Source of the DNA: Amycolatopsis saalfeldensis
GTDB lineage: Bacteria; Actinomycetota; Actinomycetes; Mycobacteriales; Pseudonocardiaceae
NCBI RefSeq assembly: GCF_900110575.1
Contig: NZ_FOEF01000009.1
Span: 248,001-312,000, forward strand
Reading direction: 5' to 3'
Length of the DNA stretch: 64,000 nucleotides
Part shown: positions 24,346 to 32,715 of the stretch, in pieces
How positions within the stretch are numbered: the first letter of the stretch is position 1
Layout: every line of letters starts with the position of its first letter
Translations under genes and position numbers: made by a program
The notes under the pieces: generated by a model
What the model was told of the DNA's origin: nothing
What the model saw: only the letters and a program-made list of their open reading frames with translations
The model's database searches: none

Positions 24346-25769
24346 GCGTCACCTCGGAGGCGGTCATCACCCACCACAGTGGACGGTTTAATGGTCGTGA
24401 GGTCGGCTACACAGCCACGGTGCGGCCAATCACGGTGGCGCCAGCCGGGGCGGGGGGGCCGGCGGCCGAGATCGTGTCGATCGATTACCTCGCCAGTGAC
24501 GCCGGGGATCCGGCGGACCGGCCGGTGCTGTTCCTCTGCAACGGGGGGCCGATCGTGGCGTCCGTACCGTTGCATGTCGGCGCGTTCGGGCCACGCCGCG
24601 TCGGCTTTCCTGACAACCTCGCCACTGCGACGCCGGATCTACCGACCATCCACAATGAACACTGTCTGCTGGACGTCGCTGACCTCGTGTTCTTCGATCC
24701 GCCCGGAACCGGTTACAGCCGTGTCGCGGAGGGGACCGACGCCGCCGCGTTTGCCGGCGTGACCTCCGACGCGGGTCTGATGGCGGCCTGGATTCAGCGG
24801 TGGCTGCGCGACCACGATCGCGCGTCCTCGCCCGTGTACCTGGCTGGGGAGAGCTACGGGACGATCCGGGTCGCGACCGTCGCGGCGGAGCTGGCCGCCC
24901 GAGGCGTGCGGCTCGCCGGGGTGTGCCTGATCAGCCAGGCCACCAACATCATCGAGACCTCCGGACGCCGGAGCAACCTGACGGGCTACGTTGTGTCATT
25001 GCCGACGTTCGCCGCGATCGCTCGGTACCACGGGCGGACCGGCAGTCAGGAACCGTCGATGCCGGAGGTGGTCGAGGAGGCATCCGAGTTCGCGCTCACT
25101 GAATACTTTCCGGCACTGTGGAAGGGATCCCGGCTTCCGGAAGCTCAGCGCAAGCGTGTCGCGCGGAGGCTGGCCGAGCTGACCGGCATCCCCTCGACGC
25201 GCTGGGCCGAGCGAGGGCTGCGCCTGACGAAACACGAGTTCCGGGCAGAGCTGCTGGCCGAGGAGAACCTGGTGCTGCACTTGTACGATGGCCGCTTCGC
25301 AGGGCCGCCGGCGAAGCCCGCAAACCCGGGCTCGATCGAGGCAAAGATGCTCGGCCCCCAGCCGGAAGGCGCCGACACGGTGGAGCGTGCGATCGACGCG
25401 GCTATCGATCCTTACTTGCATGACTTCCTCGGGGCCGGTCGGGCGGAAGAGTACGTGCACCGGGCGACCGGCATGGTGGGGAAGTGGTCGTGGGCGGCGA
25501 CGGACTCGCCGTTCGGGGACTGGCCGTACGGCGACGCGCTCACCAGGGCGATGACCACGCTGCCCGACCTCCGGTTGCTGGTCTGCACCGGAATCCATGA
25601 CCTGTCCACCACGATCGGTGCCGCCGAACACGCGGCGGCCCAATGCGGCTGGCCGATCGAGCGGGTGAGGCTCGCGCGCTACGACGGCGGCCACATGATG
25701 TACGCGGAGCAGGACAGCCTCACCCGGCTCGCCGGGGACGTACGGGACCTGATTGGACGGAGCACGTGA
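24342..25769 (+). CDS. Serine carboxypeptidase-like hydrolase (peptidase family S10)
   Basis: A 475-residue alpha/beta hydrolase of the S10 type. The nucleophile is Ser in LAGESYGTIRV, the oxyanion/NGGP block is LFLCNGGPIVASVPLHVGAFGP, DPPGTGYS is the family motif, and the catalytic His is in YDGGHMMY. S10 enzymes remove C-terminal amino acids and are usually exported, but no signal peptide is present here. It starts at GTG 24342 inside the upstream stop (GTGA overlap). It is the second of four coupled hydrolase genes. Confidence 0.85.
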   Translation: MSVTSEAVITHHSGRFNGREVGYTATVRPITVAPAGAGGPAAEIVSIDYLASDAGDPADRPVLFLCNGGPIVASVPLHVGAFGPRRVGFPDNLATATPDLPTIHNEHCLLDVADLVFFDPPGTGYSRVAEGTDAAAFAGVTSDAGLMAAWIQRWLRDHDRASSPVYLAGESYGTIRVATVAAELAARGVRLAGVCLISQATNIIETSGRRSNLTGYVVSLPTFAAIARYHGRTGSQEPSMPEVVEEASEFALTEYFPALWKGSRLPEAQRKRVARRLAELTGIPSTRWAERGLRLTKHEFRAELLAEENLVLHLYDGRFAGPPAKPANPGSIEAKMLGPQPEGADTVERAIDAAIDPYLHDFLGAGRAEEYVHRATGMVGKWSWAATDSPFGDWPYGDALTRAMTTLPDLRLLVCTGIHDLSTTIGAAEHAAAQCGWPIERVRLARYDGGHMMYAEQDSLTRLAGDVRDLIGRST

Positions 25770-27817
25770 AACCACAGGACATCGACCACATTTACAGCCT
25801 CGGCCGCCCGTCTCTATCCCCGGACGGGAGCGCCATACTCGTCACGCGGCGATCGCCCCGGGTCGACCACAACGACCACGTGAGCCGGATCTGGATGATC
25901 CCCACCGCCGATGGCGAGCCGCCGCGGCGGTTCACCCACGGCGATCGTGATGCGGAGCCCGCGTACTCGCCGGACGGCCGCTGGGTAGCGTTCGTGCGGC
26001 CGGATGGGCGTGGGCGGCCACAGCTGCACGTCATGCGGGCCCGTGGCGGTGATGCGTGGCAGCTGACCCACCATCCGATGGGCGTGGCCGCGCCAGTGTG
26101 GAGCCCCGACGCGGACCGGATCGCCTACCTCGCGTTGCTGCCCGAGCCTGGCCGGTACGGCACCGACCCGGCCGTGGGGGCGGACCAGGAGCCGCCTCGA
26201 TTGGTTACCCGGCCGTTCTATCAGGCGGACGGCCTCGGCTACACCGTCGACCGGCGCCGCAAGCTGCACGTGCTCGACCTTCCTGCCGAGGGCAGGCCGG
26301 CCGACCCCTGGGTGGTCCTCGATGACGAGCACGACGAGGAAGCGCCGGTCTGGAATCCGGATGGAACGCTGCTGGCCTTCGCCGCCCGCCGACGGGCCGG
26401 AGCCGAGCGTGAGTCTGGAGTGGACATCCACGTGTGCGCACCCGACGGCAGCGGACTGCGCGTCCTCACCGACGGCTCGGTGTCCGGCGGGCGCCCGGCC
26501 TTCACCCCCGACGGCACTGCGGTCCTCTTCGTCGGCGTCTCGCTCCGGGAGGATCGTGTGCGCTGGCGCGAACACAATTTCGGGGTCTGGCGGGCCCTCG
26601 TCGAGGTCAGGGAGAAAGCGCCAGAGCGGGTGACCGCGAAAGGCAGCGTCGACCTCATGCCACCGATCACCGCGAACGCGCTCGGCGTGTGCTTCCCCGG
26701 CGATCGGCTCGTGTTCAGCTCGGCTCACCGTGGTGTGGCCCGGCTGGTGTCTTACACGGCCGAGGGCGATCAACTGTCCCTTCTGGACGACCGGTACACG
26801 GTCGGCGGGTACTGCGCCGGAATCGCCGGCGGGAAGCCGGCGCTCGCGGTGAGTGTGTCGACCACGACGTCACCCGGAGAGGTCGTCCTGCACGTCGACG
26901 GCAAGACCAGGGCACTGACAAACTTTTCCGGCCTGCTGAGCGAAAGCCTCGCGATCCGCGAACCCGAAGAGATCATCGCCACGGCGTCCGACGGGTACCC
27001 CGTCCACGGCTGGGTGGTGCGGCCGGGCGGTCCCGGACCGCACCCGGTGCTGTTGCACATCCACGGCGGTCCGCACTGGCACCACACATCGGCGGTGTTC
27101 GACGAGGCTCAGGTGTACGCCGAGGCCGGATACGCTGTCGCGCTGTGCAACCCGCGGGGCTCGCTCGGCTACGGGCCGGAGCACAGCGAGGCCATCGATG
27201 ACAAGCTGGGGACGGTCGACGCCGACGACCTGCTCGCGTTCGTCGAGCAGGTCGCGGCGCTGCCGGGCATGGACACCGGCCGGGTTGGCATCATGGGTGG
27301 GAGCTACGGCGGCACGATGACGAGTCTGCTGATCGGCCGGACCGATCGGTTCGCCGCGGCCATCAGTGAGCGGGCGACCAACGACCAGGTGCTCTTCGTC
27401 GGCACGAGCGATGTCGGCTGGCTCGCCGATCCGCGGCCGCACGGGGAGTCGCTGGACCGTCTTGTCGAGCAGAGTCCGATGAGCTACGTCGATCGCATCA
27501 CGACGCCGACGCTGATCGTCCACTCCGAAAAGGACCTGCGGTGCTCCTTCGCGCAGGCGCAGGTCTTTTACGCCGCTTTGCTCGCGCGGAACGTGCCGAC
27601 CGCGTTGCTGATCTTCCCGGGGGAGAACCACAATCTGACCCGCTCCGGCCAGCCGCGGCACCGGGTCGAGCGGTTCCGGCACGTGCTGGACTGGTGGGCC
27701 AGGTACCTGCCGACCGAACGTAACCCGCTCCTCGAAGGAAACCCCTATGCCGGTTTCCCCGCAGGAGAATCCATTGTGGACAGGAAATCCGTGGAAGCGG
27801 AAGAGGTGGTTCGGTGA
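25766..27817 (+). CDS. Prolyl oligopeptidase-family peptidase (S9, acylaminoacyl-peptidase type)
   Basis: A 683-residue S9 peptidase. An N-terminal beta-propeller has repeated 'SPDG' blades (PSLSPDGSAIL, EPAYSPDGRWVAF, APVWSPDADRIAY). The C-terminal alpha/beta hydrolase has Ser in MGGSYGGTMTS, Asp in VHSEKDLRC and His in FPGENHNL. It cleaves short peptides, often removing blocked or N-terminal residues. It starts at GTG 25766 in a GTGA overlap with the S10 gene, so the two are translationally coupled. No export signal is seen, which fits work on peptides brought in by the adjacent importer. Confidence 0.9.
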   Translation: MKPQDIDHIYSLGRPSLSPDGSAILVTRRSPRVDHNDHVSRIWMIPTADGEPPRRFTHGDRDAEPAYSPDGRWVAFVRPDGRGRPQLHVMRARGGDAWQLTHHPMGVAAPVWSPDADRIAYLALLPEPGRYGTDPAVGADQEPPRLVTRPFYQADGLGYTVDRRRKLHVLDLPAEGRPADPWVVLDDEHDEEAPVWNPDGTLLAFAARRRAGAERESGVDIHVCAPDGSGLRVLTDGSVSGGRPAFTPDGTAVLFVGVSLREDRVRWREHNFGVWRALVEVREKAPERVTAKGSVDLMPPITANALGVCFPGDRLVFSSAHRGVARLVSYTAEGDQLSLLDDRYTVGGYCAGIAGGKPALAVSVSTTTSPGEVVLHVDGKTRALTNFSGLLSESLAIREPEEIIATASDGYPVHGWVVRPGGPGPHPVLLHIHGGPHWHHTSAVFDEAQVYAEAGYAVALCNPRGSLGYGPEHSEAIDDKLGTVDADDLLAFVEQVAALPGMDTGRVGIMGGSYGGTMTSLLIGRTDRFAAAISERATNDQVLFVGTSDVGWLADPRPHGESLDRLVEQSPMSYVDRITTPTLIVHSEKDLRCSFAQAQVFYAALLARNVPTALLIFPGENHNLTRSGQPRHRVERFRHVLDWWARYLPTERNPLLEGNPYAGFPAGESIVDRKSVEAEEVVR

Positions 27818-29409
27818 CCCCGCCGCGGCTCCAGCTCACGTTGTCGCCTCAGCCCGATGGTATGCGGGTCGATTACGTCGTGGAGTCACCGGACGTGCCC
27901 GCGGCCGGCACGCTGTTCCGGCTCCCCCGGATCATCGTCGGCATCCCCGGCAGCGCGGTGTCCACAGCGGAGATCGAGGCCACCGACGCCGATGGCCGGC
28001 TCGAACTCGTCGAGACCGACGAGCCGGCGACATCGTCGGGGACCTATCGGCGCTGGTCGGCCACCCGGGACACGGCCGGCGACCTGCACGTGCGTTACTT
28101 CGCTCCGGTGCGCGTGGTCGAGCGGGCCACCAGGAACGGCCCGCTGTTCGACCTGCGAGCCGAAGCCGGCGGCCTCAACGGCGCCGGTGTCACCTTCCTG
28201 GCGTTGCCGGACACCACCGTCGAGTACGACGTCACGCTGACCTGGGACGTAGGGGGCGGGTCCGGAGTCAGCGGGCTCGGCGAGGGGATGGTCCGGACCA
28301 CCGCCACGGCCGAGCGGCTGGCGTTCTGCTTCTACATGGCGGGGCCGGTGCGCCGCCACCCTGACACCATCGATAGCACCTTCGTGACGTACTGGTCGAG
28401 CGATCCGTCGTTCGATACAATGGACGTCGCCGCGCGCTGCGAGCGGATCTACCGCACTATGAGCAAGTTCTTCCGTGAGCCAACTCCAGGGCACCGGGTA
28501 TTCATCCGCAAACACCCCTACCCGGGCAACGGCGGCACCGCGCTCCCACGCTCGTTCATGTTCGGCTACAGCGAGCTCGAGTCCCCGGATGTGGACGATC
28601 TGGCCACACTGATCGCGCACGAAACCGCGCACAACTGGCCGCGGCTCGACGGCGAGCACGGCAGGACGGCCTGGTACACTGAAGGCACCGCCGAGTATTA
28701 CTCGATCATCTTGGCGTACCGGGCCGGCCTGGTCGACGAGTCCGCTTTCCTCCGCCTGGTCAACGATCGTGCCCGCGGCTACTACACGAATCCCCTCCAA
28801 CGCCTCAGCAACGATCAGGTAGCCGAGCGGTTCTGGCGCGACCAGCGCGCGCAGCGCGTGCCCTACGGGCGTGGACTGTTCTACTTCGTCGACTTGAATG
28901 CGAAGATCCGTGCGCGCACCGAGGAGCGCCGGTCCCTCGACGACCTGGTCCTCGAGGTGCTCGACCGGCAGCGGTCGGGGGAGGAGGTCGGCGTGCCCGA
29001 GTGGATCGACCTGGTGCGAGGCGAACTCGGCGACGCGGGGCAGGCGGACTTCGAAGCCATGTCGGCCGGCCGGCCGATCGTGCCACGATCCGACGCATTC
29101 GGTTCGGGATTCATCCGCGAGACTGAGATGGGCAAGGCAATCGAACTCGGCTTCGCGATATCAAGTCTGGAGACCGGGGTTGTCACGGATCTGATTCCCG
29201 GCTCCGGGGCAGAGCGGGCCGGGGTACGTGAGGGAGACCGCATCCTTGTCGCACCTGGCGGCGCTGAGGTGGCGCGAGGACGGATCAGTGAAGTTTCGCT
29301 CACACTCGAGCGTGGCTCCCGCAGCGTTCACTTGACGTATGCACCGGAAGGGGAGGAGGTCGAACTCCACCGGTGGTGCGCCGTCCGCACGGCAGTCTCG
29401 GACGGATGA
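27814..29409 (+). CDS. M61 glycyl aminopeptidase-like metallopeptidase with C-terminal PDZ domain
   Basis: A 531-residue M61-type zinc peptidase. The zinc motif HETAH is followed by a downstream Glu in TEGTAEYYS. The N-terminal half is beta-rich, and the C-terminus carries a PDZ domain (ETGVVTDLIPGSGAERAGVREGDRI). M61 aminopeptidases prefer Gly/Ala N-termini. It starts at GTG 27814, overlapping the S9 stop by 4 bases. It is the last gene of the coupled peptidase run. With S10 and S9 it would give three different cleavage preferences for one imported substrate. Confidence 0.85.
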   Translation: MTPPRLQLTLSPQPDGMRVDYVVESPDVPAAGTLFRLPRIIVGIPGSAVSTAEIEATDADGRLELVETDEPATSSGTYRRWSATRDTAGDLHVRYFAPVRVVERATRNGPLFDLRAEAGGLNGAGVTFLALPDTTVEYDVTLTWDVGGGSGVSGLGEGMVRTTATAERLAFCFYMAGPVRRHPDTIDSTFVTYWSSDPSFDTMDVAARCERIYRTMSKFFREPTPGHRVFIRKHPYPGNGGTALPRSFMFGYSELESPDVDDLATLIAHETAHNWPRLDGEHGRTAWYTEGTAEYYSIILAYRAGLVDESAFLRLVNDRARGYYTNPLQRLSNDQVAERFWRDQRAQRVPYGRGLFYFVDLNAKIRARTEERRSLDDLVLEVLDRQRSGEEVGVPEWIDLVRGELGDAGQADFEAMSAGRPIVPRSDAFGSGFIRETEMGKAIELGFAISSLETGVVTDLIPGSGAERAGVREGDRILVAPGGAEVARGRISEVSLTLERGSRSVHLTYAPEGEEVELHRWCAVRTAVSDG

Positions 29410-29427
29410 CCCATCGGGGCCGATGGG
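29410..29427 (+). terminator. Short hairpin after the peptidase operon
   Basis: CCCATCGG (29410-29417) and CCGATGGG (29420-29427) are perfect 8-bp arms separated by two bases, immediately after the M61 stop. The loop is very tight, so the inner pairs would open. It is the only hairpin seen at the end of this long operon. Confidence 0.4.
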
Positions 29428-29507
29428 CATTCCCAGCTCGGCTTCGGGCTTTGGGCGCTGGCCCGAACCCCCTGCTCACACTCTCCCAAGGCGAGGAGCG
29501 CCGCTTG

Positions 29508-29740
29508 ATGGAAGTGAAGCTCCCCCAGCACCAGAAGCACGTCGGAACCCGGCCGCGGGGTTGCCGCTCGCCCGTTTGGGACTTCACCGAGACGACGCTG
29601 TCGCTGATCGAGGAGTTCGGGCCCGACTGGGACTCCTCGTTGATGGATCGCGACTTCCATCCGTACCGGCCACGCCCCGTCACAGTCGGGTGGGAGAAGG
29701 GCGACACCTTCGACCCTCCAGCCCGAGCTCGTACTCGGTC
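29508..29740 (+). pseudogene. Unrecognised gene fragment with its own ribosome site
   Basis: From ATG 29508, preceded by GAGGAG, an open frame with strong G/C third positions reads MEVKLPQHQKHVGT at its start and WEKGDTFDPP about 68 residues later. After roughly 29713 the coding character fades and the frame runs into the end of the convergent GntR gene. I recognise no family. It looks like the 5' part of a gene whose 3' part has been lost. A genuine short protein is the alternative. Confidence 0.3.
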
Positions 29741-29769
29741 TGACCCGGCGAGGCGCGCTGGTCTCTTGG

Positions 29770-30468
29770 CTACGGCAGGAAACGATCAAGCTCCGGGGCG
29801 AACCGTTCCAGGTGCTCACGCAATGCGTCTTCCGCTTCCTCCAGCTCGAACCGCTTGAGTGCCTCGGCGATGCGGCGGTGTTGCGGAATGGCGACTTCCA
29901 CCCGGCCGGGAATCAAGCTGAACGAGGTGACACCCGTTCGCTGCTGGCGATCGCCAAGGGACCGGTAGACGTCGGTCAGCACGGTGTTGCCGACCACGCT
30001 GACGATCGCGGTGTGGAACGCGCGGTCGCAGGCGACGAGTTCGGGGTTGGTGGCCCGTTCGGTGAGCAGGCTTTCCTGTCGCTCGATGAGCGGGAAGAGC
30101 AGATCAGCCGTCTCGATCCGGTGTGTCACGATTTCCTGTGCCGCGTGGAGCTCGAGGACGAGCCGGGTCTTCGACAGTTCGCGCACGTGGCGCGCGGTCA
30201 CGAGGGTGACGAACGCCCCTCGGCGGGGCAGGAGCTCGATGAGCTTCTCCGCGTCGAGCCGCAGAAACGCCTCTCGGACCGGGGTACGGGAGAGTCCGGT
30301 GACGGAAGCGATGTCCATCTCGGTCACGATGTGCCCTGGCGGCAACGTCAGGTCGAGAATGAGGCCTTTGACGTACTGGTAGGCGAAGTCTTTGGCCGCG
30401 ACGCCCGCCGGCCGGGCTGCCTGGGGCAGCTCCGGCCGGCCGGCGTCGTCGTCGAACGAAGTAGTCAT
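29770..30468 (-). CDS. GntR-family regulator with FCD ligand domain (FadR subfamily)
   Basis: A 232-residue GntR regulator with a winged-helix N-terminus (LPPGHIVTEMDIASVTGLSRTPVREAFLRL; core LSRTPVREAF) and an all-helical FCD domain carrying the metal/ligand residues Asp and His (ACDRAFHTAI, then PQHRRIAEAL). It is the last gene of the RraA/MFS/hydrolase operon; its ATG overlaps the hydrolase stop. A palindromic ATGCGT cluster upstream of the first gene (34698-34714) is the best candidate operator. It probably senses an organic acid handled by this operon. Confidence 0.9.
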   Translation of the reverse strand: MTTSFDDDAGRPELPQAARPAGVAAKDFAYQYVKGLILDLTLPPGHIVTEMDIASVTGLSRTPVREAFLRLDAEKLIELLPRRGAFVTLVTARHVRELSKTRLVLELHAAQEIVTHRIETADLLFPLIERQESLLTERATNPELVACDRAFHTAIVSVVGNTVLTDVYRSLGDRQQRTGVTSFSLIPGRVEVAIPQHRRIAEALKRFELEEAEDALREHLERFAPELDRFLP

Positions 30469-31280
30469 CGGGGGGCGAGTCTAGCGGGTTCGACCTGGAA
30501 CCGGCGGTTGCCGAGGGAGGGATTGGTGAGGCGCACCTCCTCGAGCCGGGTGCTCGACACGGTGGCGACCGCCACACCGGGTGCTTCACCCGCACCTGCC
30601 ACGACAATGCCCATCGGGTCCACGATGATGCTCTGGCCGCAGCACACCGGACCGGTCTGGCCGGCGGCGAGCACGTACGCCGTGTTCTCGATCGCACGGG
30701 CTCGCGCGAGCACTTGCCAGTGGTCTTCTTTCGCGGGACCGGCCAGCCACGCGGCCGGCAGTGCCAGAGCGACGGCACCGGCGTCGACCAGATACCGCGC
30801 GGCCTCCGGGAACCGCAGGTCGTAACAGGTGAGCATGCCCCACCGGAGGCCGTCGACGTCGAACACGGCGGGCTCGGTGATGTCGGCGGGCGTGATGTGA
30901 TCGGACTCGCGGTACCCGAACGCGTCGTACAGGTGGACTTTCCGGTACACGGCGCGGATCGCACCGTCCGCGCCGATCGCCACGAGTGTGTTGGCGGGGC
31001 GTGCGGGCTCCGGCAGCCGTTCGGTGAGCCCCGCTACGACCGTGATCCCCGCCGCGCGGGCGGCGACGGAGAGCGCGGTGACGAACGGACCGTCCAGGTC
31101 CTCCGCGTGGGCGGTGAGATCCTCGGCCGGATCGGGCGCCGCGTACATGCTGTTCTCCGGGAGGACGACCAGCCGGGCTCCCGCTCGGACGGCGGTGTCG
31201 ACGGCGCCCGTCGCCGACTTGAGGTTGAGCTGCTTGTCAGGGCCGCTGGCGAACTGCGCCACCGCTGCCGGGAAATCCAT
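30465..31280 (-). CDS. Carbon-nitrogen hydrolase (nitrilase superfamily amidase)
   Basis: A 271-residue nitrilase-superfamily enzyme of normal length. The catalytic triad is Glu in LVVLPENSMY, Lys in YRKVHLYDAFG and Cys in LTCYDLRFPEAAR. It hydrolyses an amide (or deaminates an omega-amide) in the cytoplasm. ATG 31280 has GGAG just upstream, but that box now sits in the left end of an IS110 element. Before insertion, the MFS stop lay about 20 bases upstream and the same spot read AAGGAG. The gene is overlapped at its end by the GntR start. Confidence 0.88.
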   Translation of the reverse strand: MDFPAAVAQFASGPDKQLNLKSATGAVDTAVRAGARLVVLPENSMYAAPDPAEDLTAHAEDLDGPFVTALSVAARAAGITVVAGLTERLPEPARPANTLVAIGADGAIRAVYRKVHLYDAFGYRESDHITPADITEPAVFDVDGLRWGMLTCYDLRFPEAARYLVDAGAVALALPAAWLAGPAKEDHWQVLARARAIENTAYVLAAGQTGPVCCGQSIIVDPMGIVVAGAGEAPGVAVATVSSTRLEEVRLTNPSLGNRRFQVEPARLAPR

Positions 31281-31295
31281 GGTGTCTCCGTAAGT

Positions 31296-31475
31296 TGTTA
31301 GGCGGCCCGGGAGGGCCGGATGTGGCTGATGACGTCTTGCCCGTGGTGGCTTCCAAGGAGTGGCCGTCCGATCCTCCGGGGCGCCCTGGCTGCTGATTGA
31401 GATGCGCGTGCTGGTCGCTGTTTACGGAGACGACGGCGGGGTGTTCCTCGGGCCAACGGACAATCGAGCAGTTCG
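31296..31475 (+). ncRNA. Predicted IS110 bridge RNA in the left end
   Basis: IS110-family elements such as IS621 encode a guide RNA in the non-coding left end. Here the left end has a hairpin (CGGCCC-GGGA-GGGCCG, 31303-31318) and two guide-like segments. TGGTGGCT (31344-31351) matches the left target TGGTGTCT (31280-31287) at 7 of 8 positions. CAAGGAG (31354-31360) is the exact complement of the right target CTCCTTG (32701-32707). Further on, ATTGAG (31396-31401) repeats the right-end sequence ATTGAG (32694-32699), and TTACGGAG (31422-31429) is the exact complement of the left end CTCCGTAA (31286-31293). The transcript ends are approximate. Confidence 0.6.
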
Positions 31476-31486
31476 AGGAGACGCGT

Positions 31487-32686
31487 TTGAACGAGCAACG
31501 CACCCGTGTCTGGGCAGGGATCGACGCGGGCAAGGCCCACCACTGGGCCGCAGTGGTCGACGACACCGGGACGACGGTCTGGTCGCGCAAGATCGCCAAC
31601 GACGAGGCGGCGATCCTCGACGCACTGGCCGACATCCTGGCCTTGGCTGAGCACGTGTCCTGGGCGATCGACATCGCCGGCACCGCATCCGCGCTGCTGC
31701 TGGCCCTGCTCGCCGCCCACGGCCAGCACACCGTCTACGTGCCCGGCCGCACCGTCAACCGCATGACCGGCGCCTACCGCGGCGAAGCCAAGACCGACGC
31801 CCGCGACGCCTACGTGATCGCCGAAACCTCCCGCGTTCGCAAGGACTTCGCGGCCATCGACGTGCCCGCGCAGCTGGCCGCGGACCTGGCGCTGCTGACC
31901 GCCCACCGCACCGACCTGGTCGCCGACCGGGTCCGCCTGATCAACCGGCTGCGCGACGTGCTCACCGGCATCAGCCCCGCCCTGGAACGCGTGTTCGACT
32001 ACTCCGCACACAAAGGCGCCCTGCTGCTGACCGGATACCAGACCCCGGCCGCGATCCGCCGGGTCGGCCAGACCCGGCTCACCACCTGGCTGACCAACCG
32101 CCATGTCCGCAGCGCTGGCACCGTCGCCGCGACCGCCCTGAACGCCGCCCGGTCCCAGCACACCACGCTGCCCGGCGAACAGGTCGCCGCCGGGATCGTG
32201 ACCGAACTGGCCCGCCAGATCCTCGCGCTGGACAACCGGGTGACCGTGATCGAGACTCAGATCCGCGACACCTTCCACACCCATCCCCAGGCCGAGATCA
32301 TCGAGTCGCTGCCCGGCATCGGCCCGATCCTCGGCGCTGAACTGGTCGTCGCCGCGGGCGACCTGGCCGCCTACGCCGACGCCGGGCACCTGGCCTCGGC
32401 CGCCGGACTGGTGCCCGTGCCACGGGATTCGGGCCGCCGCACCGGCAACCTGCACCGCCCCAAGCGCTACAGTCGCCGGCTGCGCCGCGTGTTCTACCTG
32501 TCGGCGCAATCGAGCATCATCCGCGACGGCCCCAACCGCGACTTCTACCTCAAAAAACGCGGACAAGGACTCAAACACGTCCAAGCAGTCATCGCCCTGG
32601 CCCGCCGCCGAGTCGACGTCCTCTGGGCACTGCTGCGCGACAACCGAATGTTCACCCCCGCCCAGCCGATCACACCGACGGCTTGA
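31487..32686 (+). CDS. IS110-family transposase (serine recombinase with RuvC-like DEDD domain)
   Basis: A 399-residue transposase. The N-terminal DEDD domain shows AGIDAGKAHHWA and AKTDARDAYVIAE with the acidic residues. The C-terminal Tnp_20 domain shows ESLPGIGPILGAELV and SAAGLVPVPRDSGRRTG with the recombinase Ser. I chose TTG 31487 with GAGGAG upstream; the ATG at 31397 would extend the protein into the guide-RNA region. It appears intact, so the element may be active. In this family the enzyme works with the bridge RNA encoded just upstream. Confidence 0.92.
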   Translation: MNEQRTRVWAGIDAGKAHHWAAVVDDTGTTVWSRKIANDEAAILDALADILALAEHVSWAIDIAGTASALLLALLAAHGQHTVYVPGRTVNRMTGAYRGEAKTDARDAYVIAETSRVRKDFAAIDVPAQLAADLALLTAHRTDLVADRVRLINRLRDVLTGISPALERVFDYSAHKGALLLTGYQTPAAIRRVGQTRLTTWLTNRHVRSAGTVAATALNAARSQHTTLPGEQVAAGIVTELARQILALDNRVTVIETQIRDTFHTHPQAEIIESLPGIGPILGAELVVAAGDLAAYADAGHLASAAGLVPVPRDSGRRTGNLHRPKRYSRRLRRVFYLSAQSSIIRDGPNRDFYLKKRGQGLKHVQAVIALARRRVDVLWALLRDNRMFTPAQPITPTA

Positions 32687-32715
32687 CAACCTCATTGAGC
32701 CTCCTTGCTCGAGAA

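Larger units (their letters stand above)
31286..32702 (+). mobile_element. IS110-family insertion sequence
   Basis: The element is inferred to run from a CT dinucleotide at 31286-31287 to another CT at 32701-32702. It has no terminal inverted repeats, as expected for IS110. A roughly 200-base non-coding left end precedes one transposase gene, and only about 14 bases follow it. Removing it joins the minus-strand MFS stop to the hydrolase start with a clean 20-base gap and an AAGGAG box, which supports these ends. The boundaries also agree with guide matches found in the left end (see the bridge RNA entry). Confidence 0.8.

Noticed and set aside
31284..31431. 10-bp inverted repeat considered as IS terminal inverted repeats
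   Set aside because: Both arms lie at the left end of the element, one internal, and IS110 elements lack terminal inverted repeats; a donor guide in the bridge RNA explains it better.
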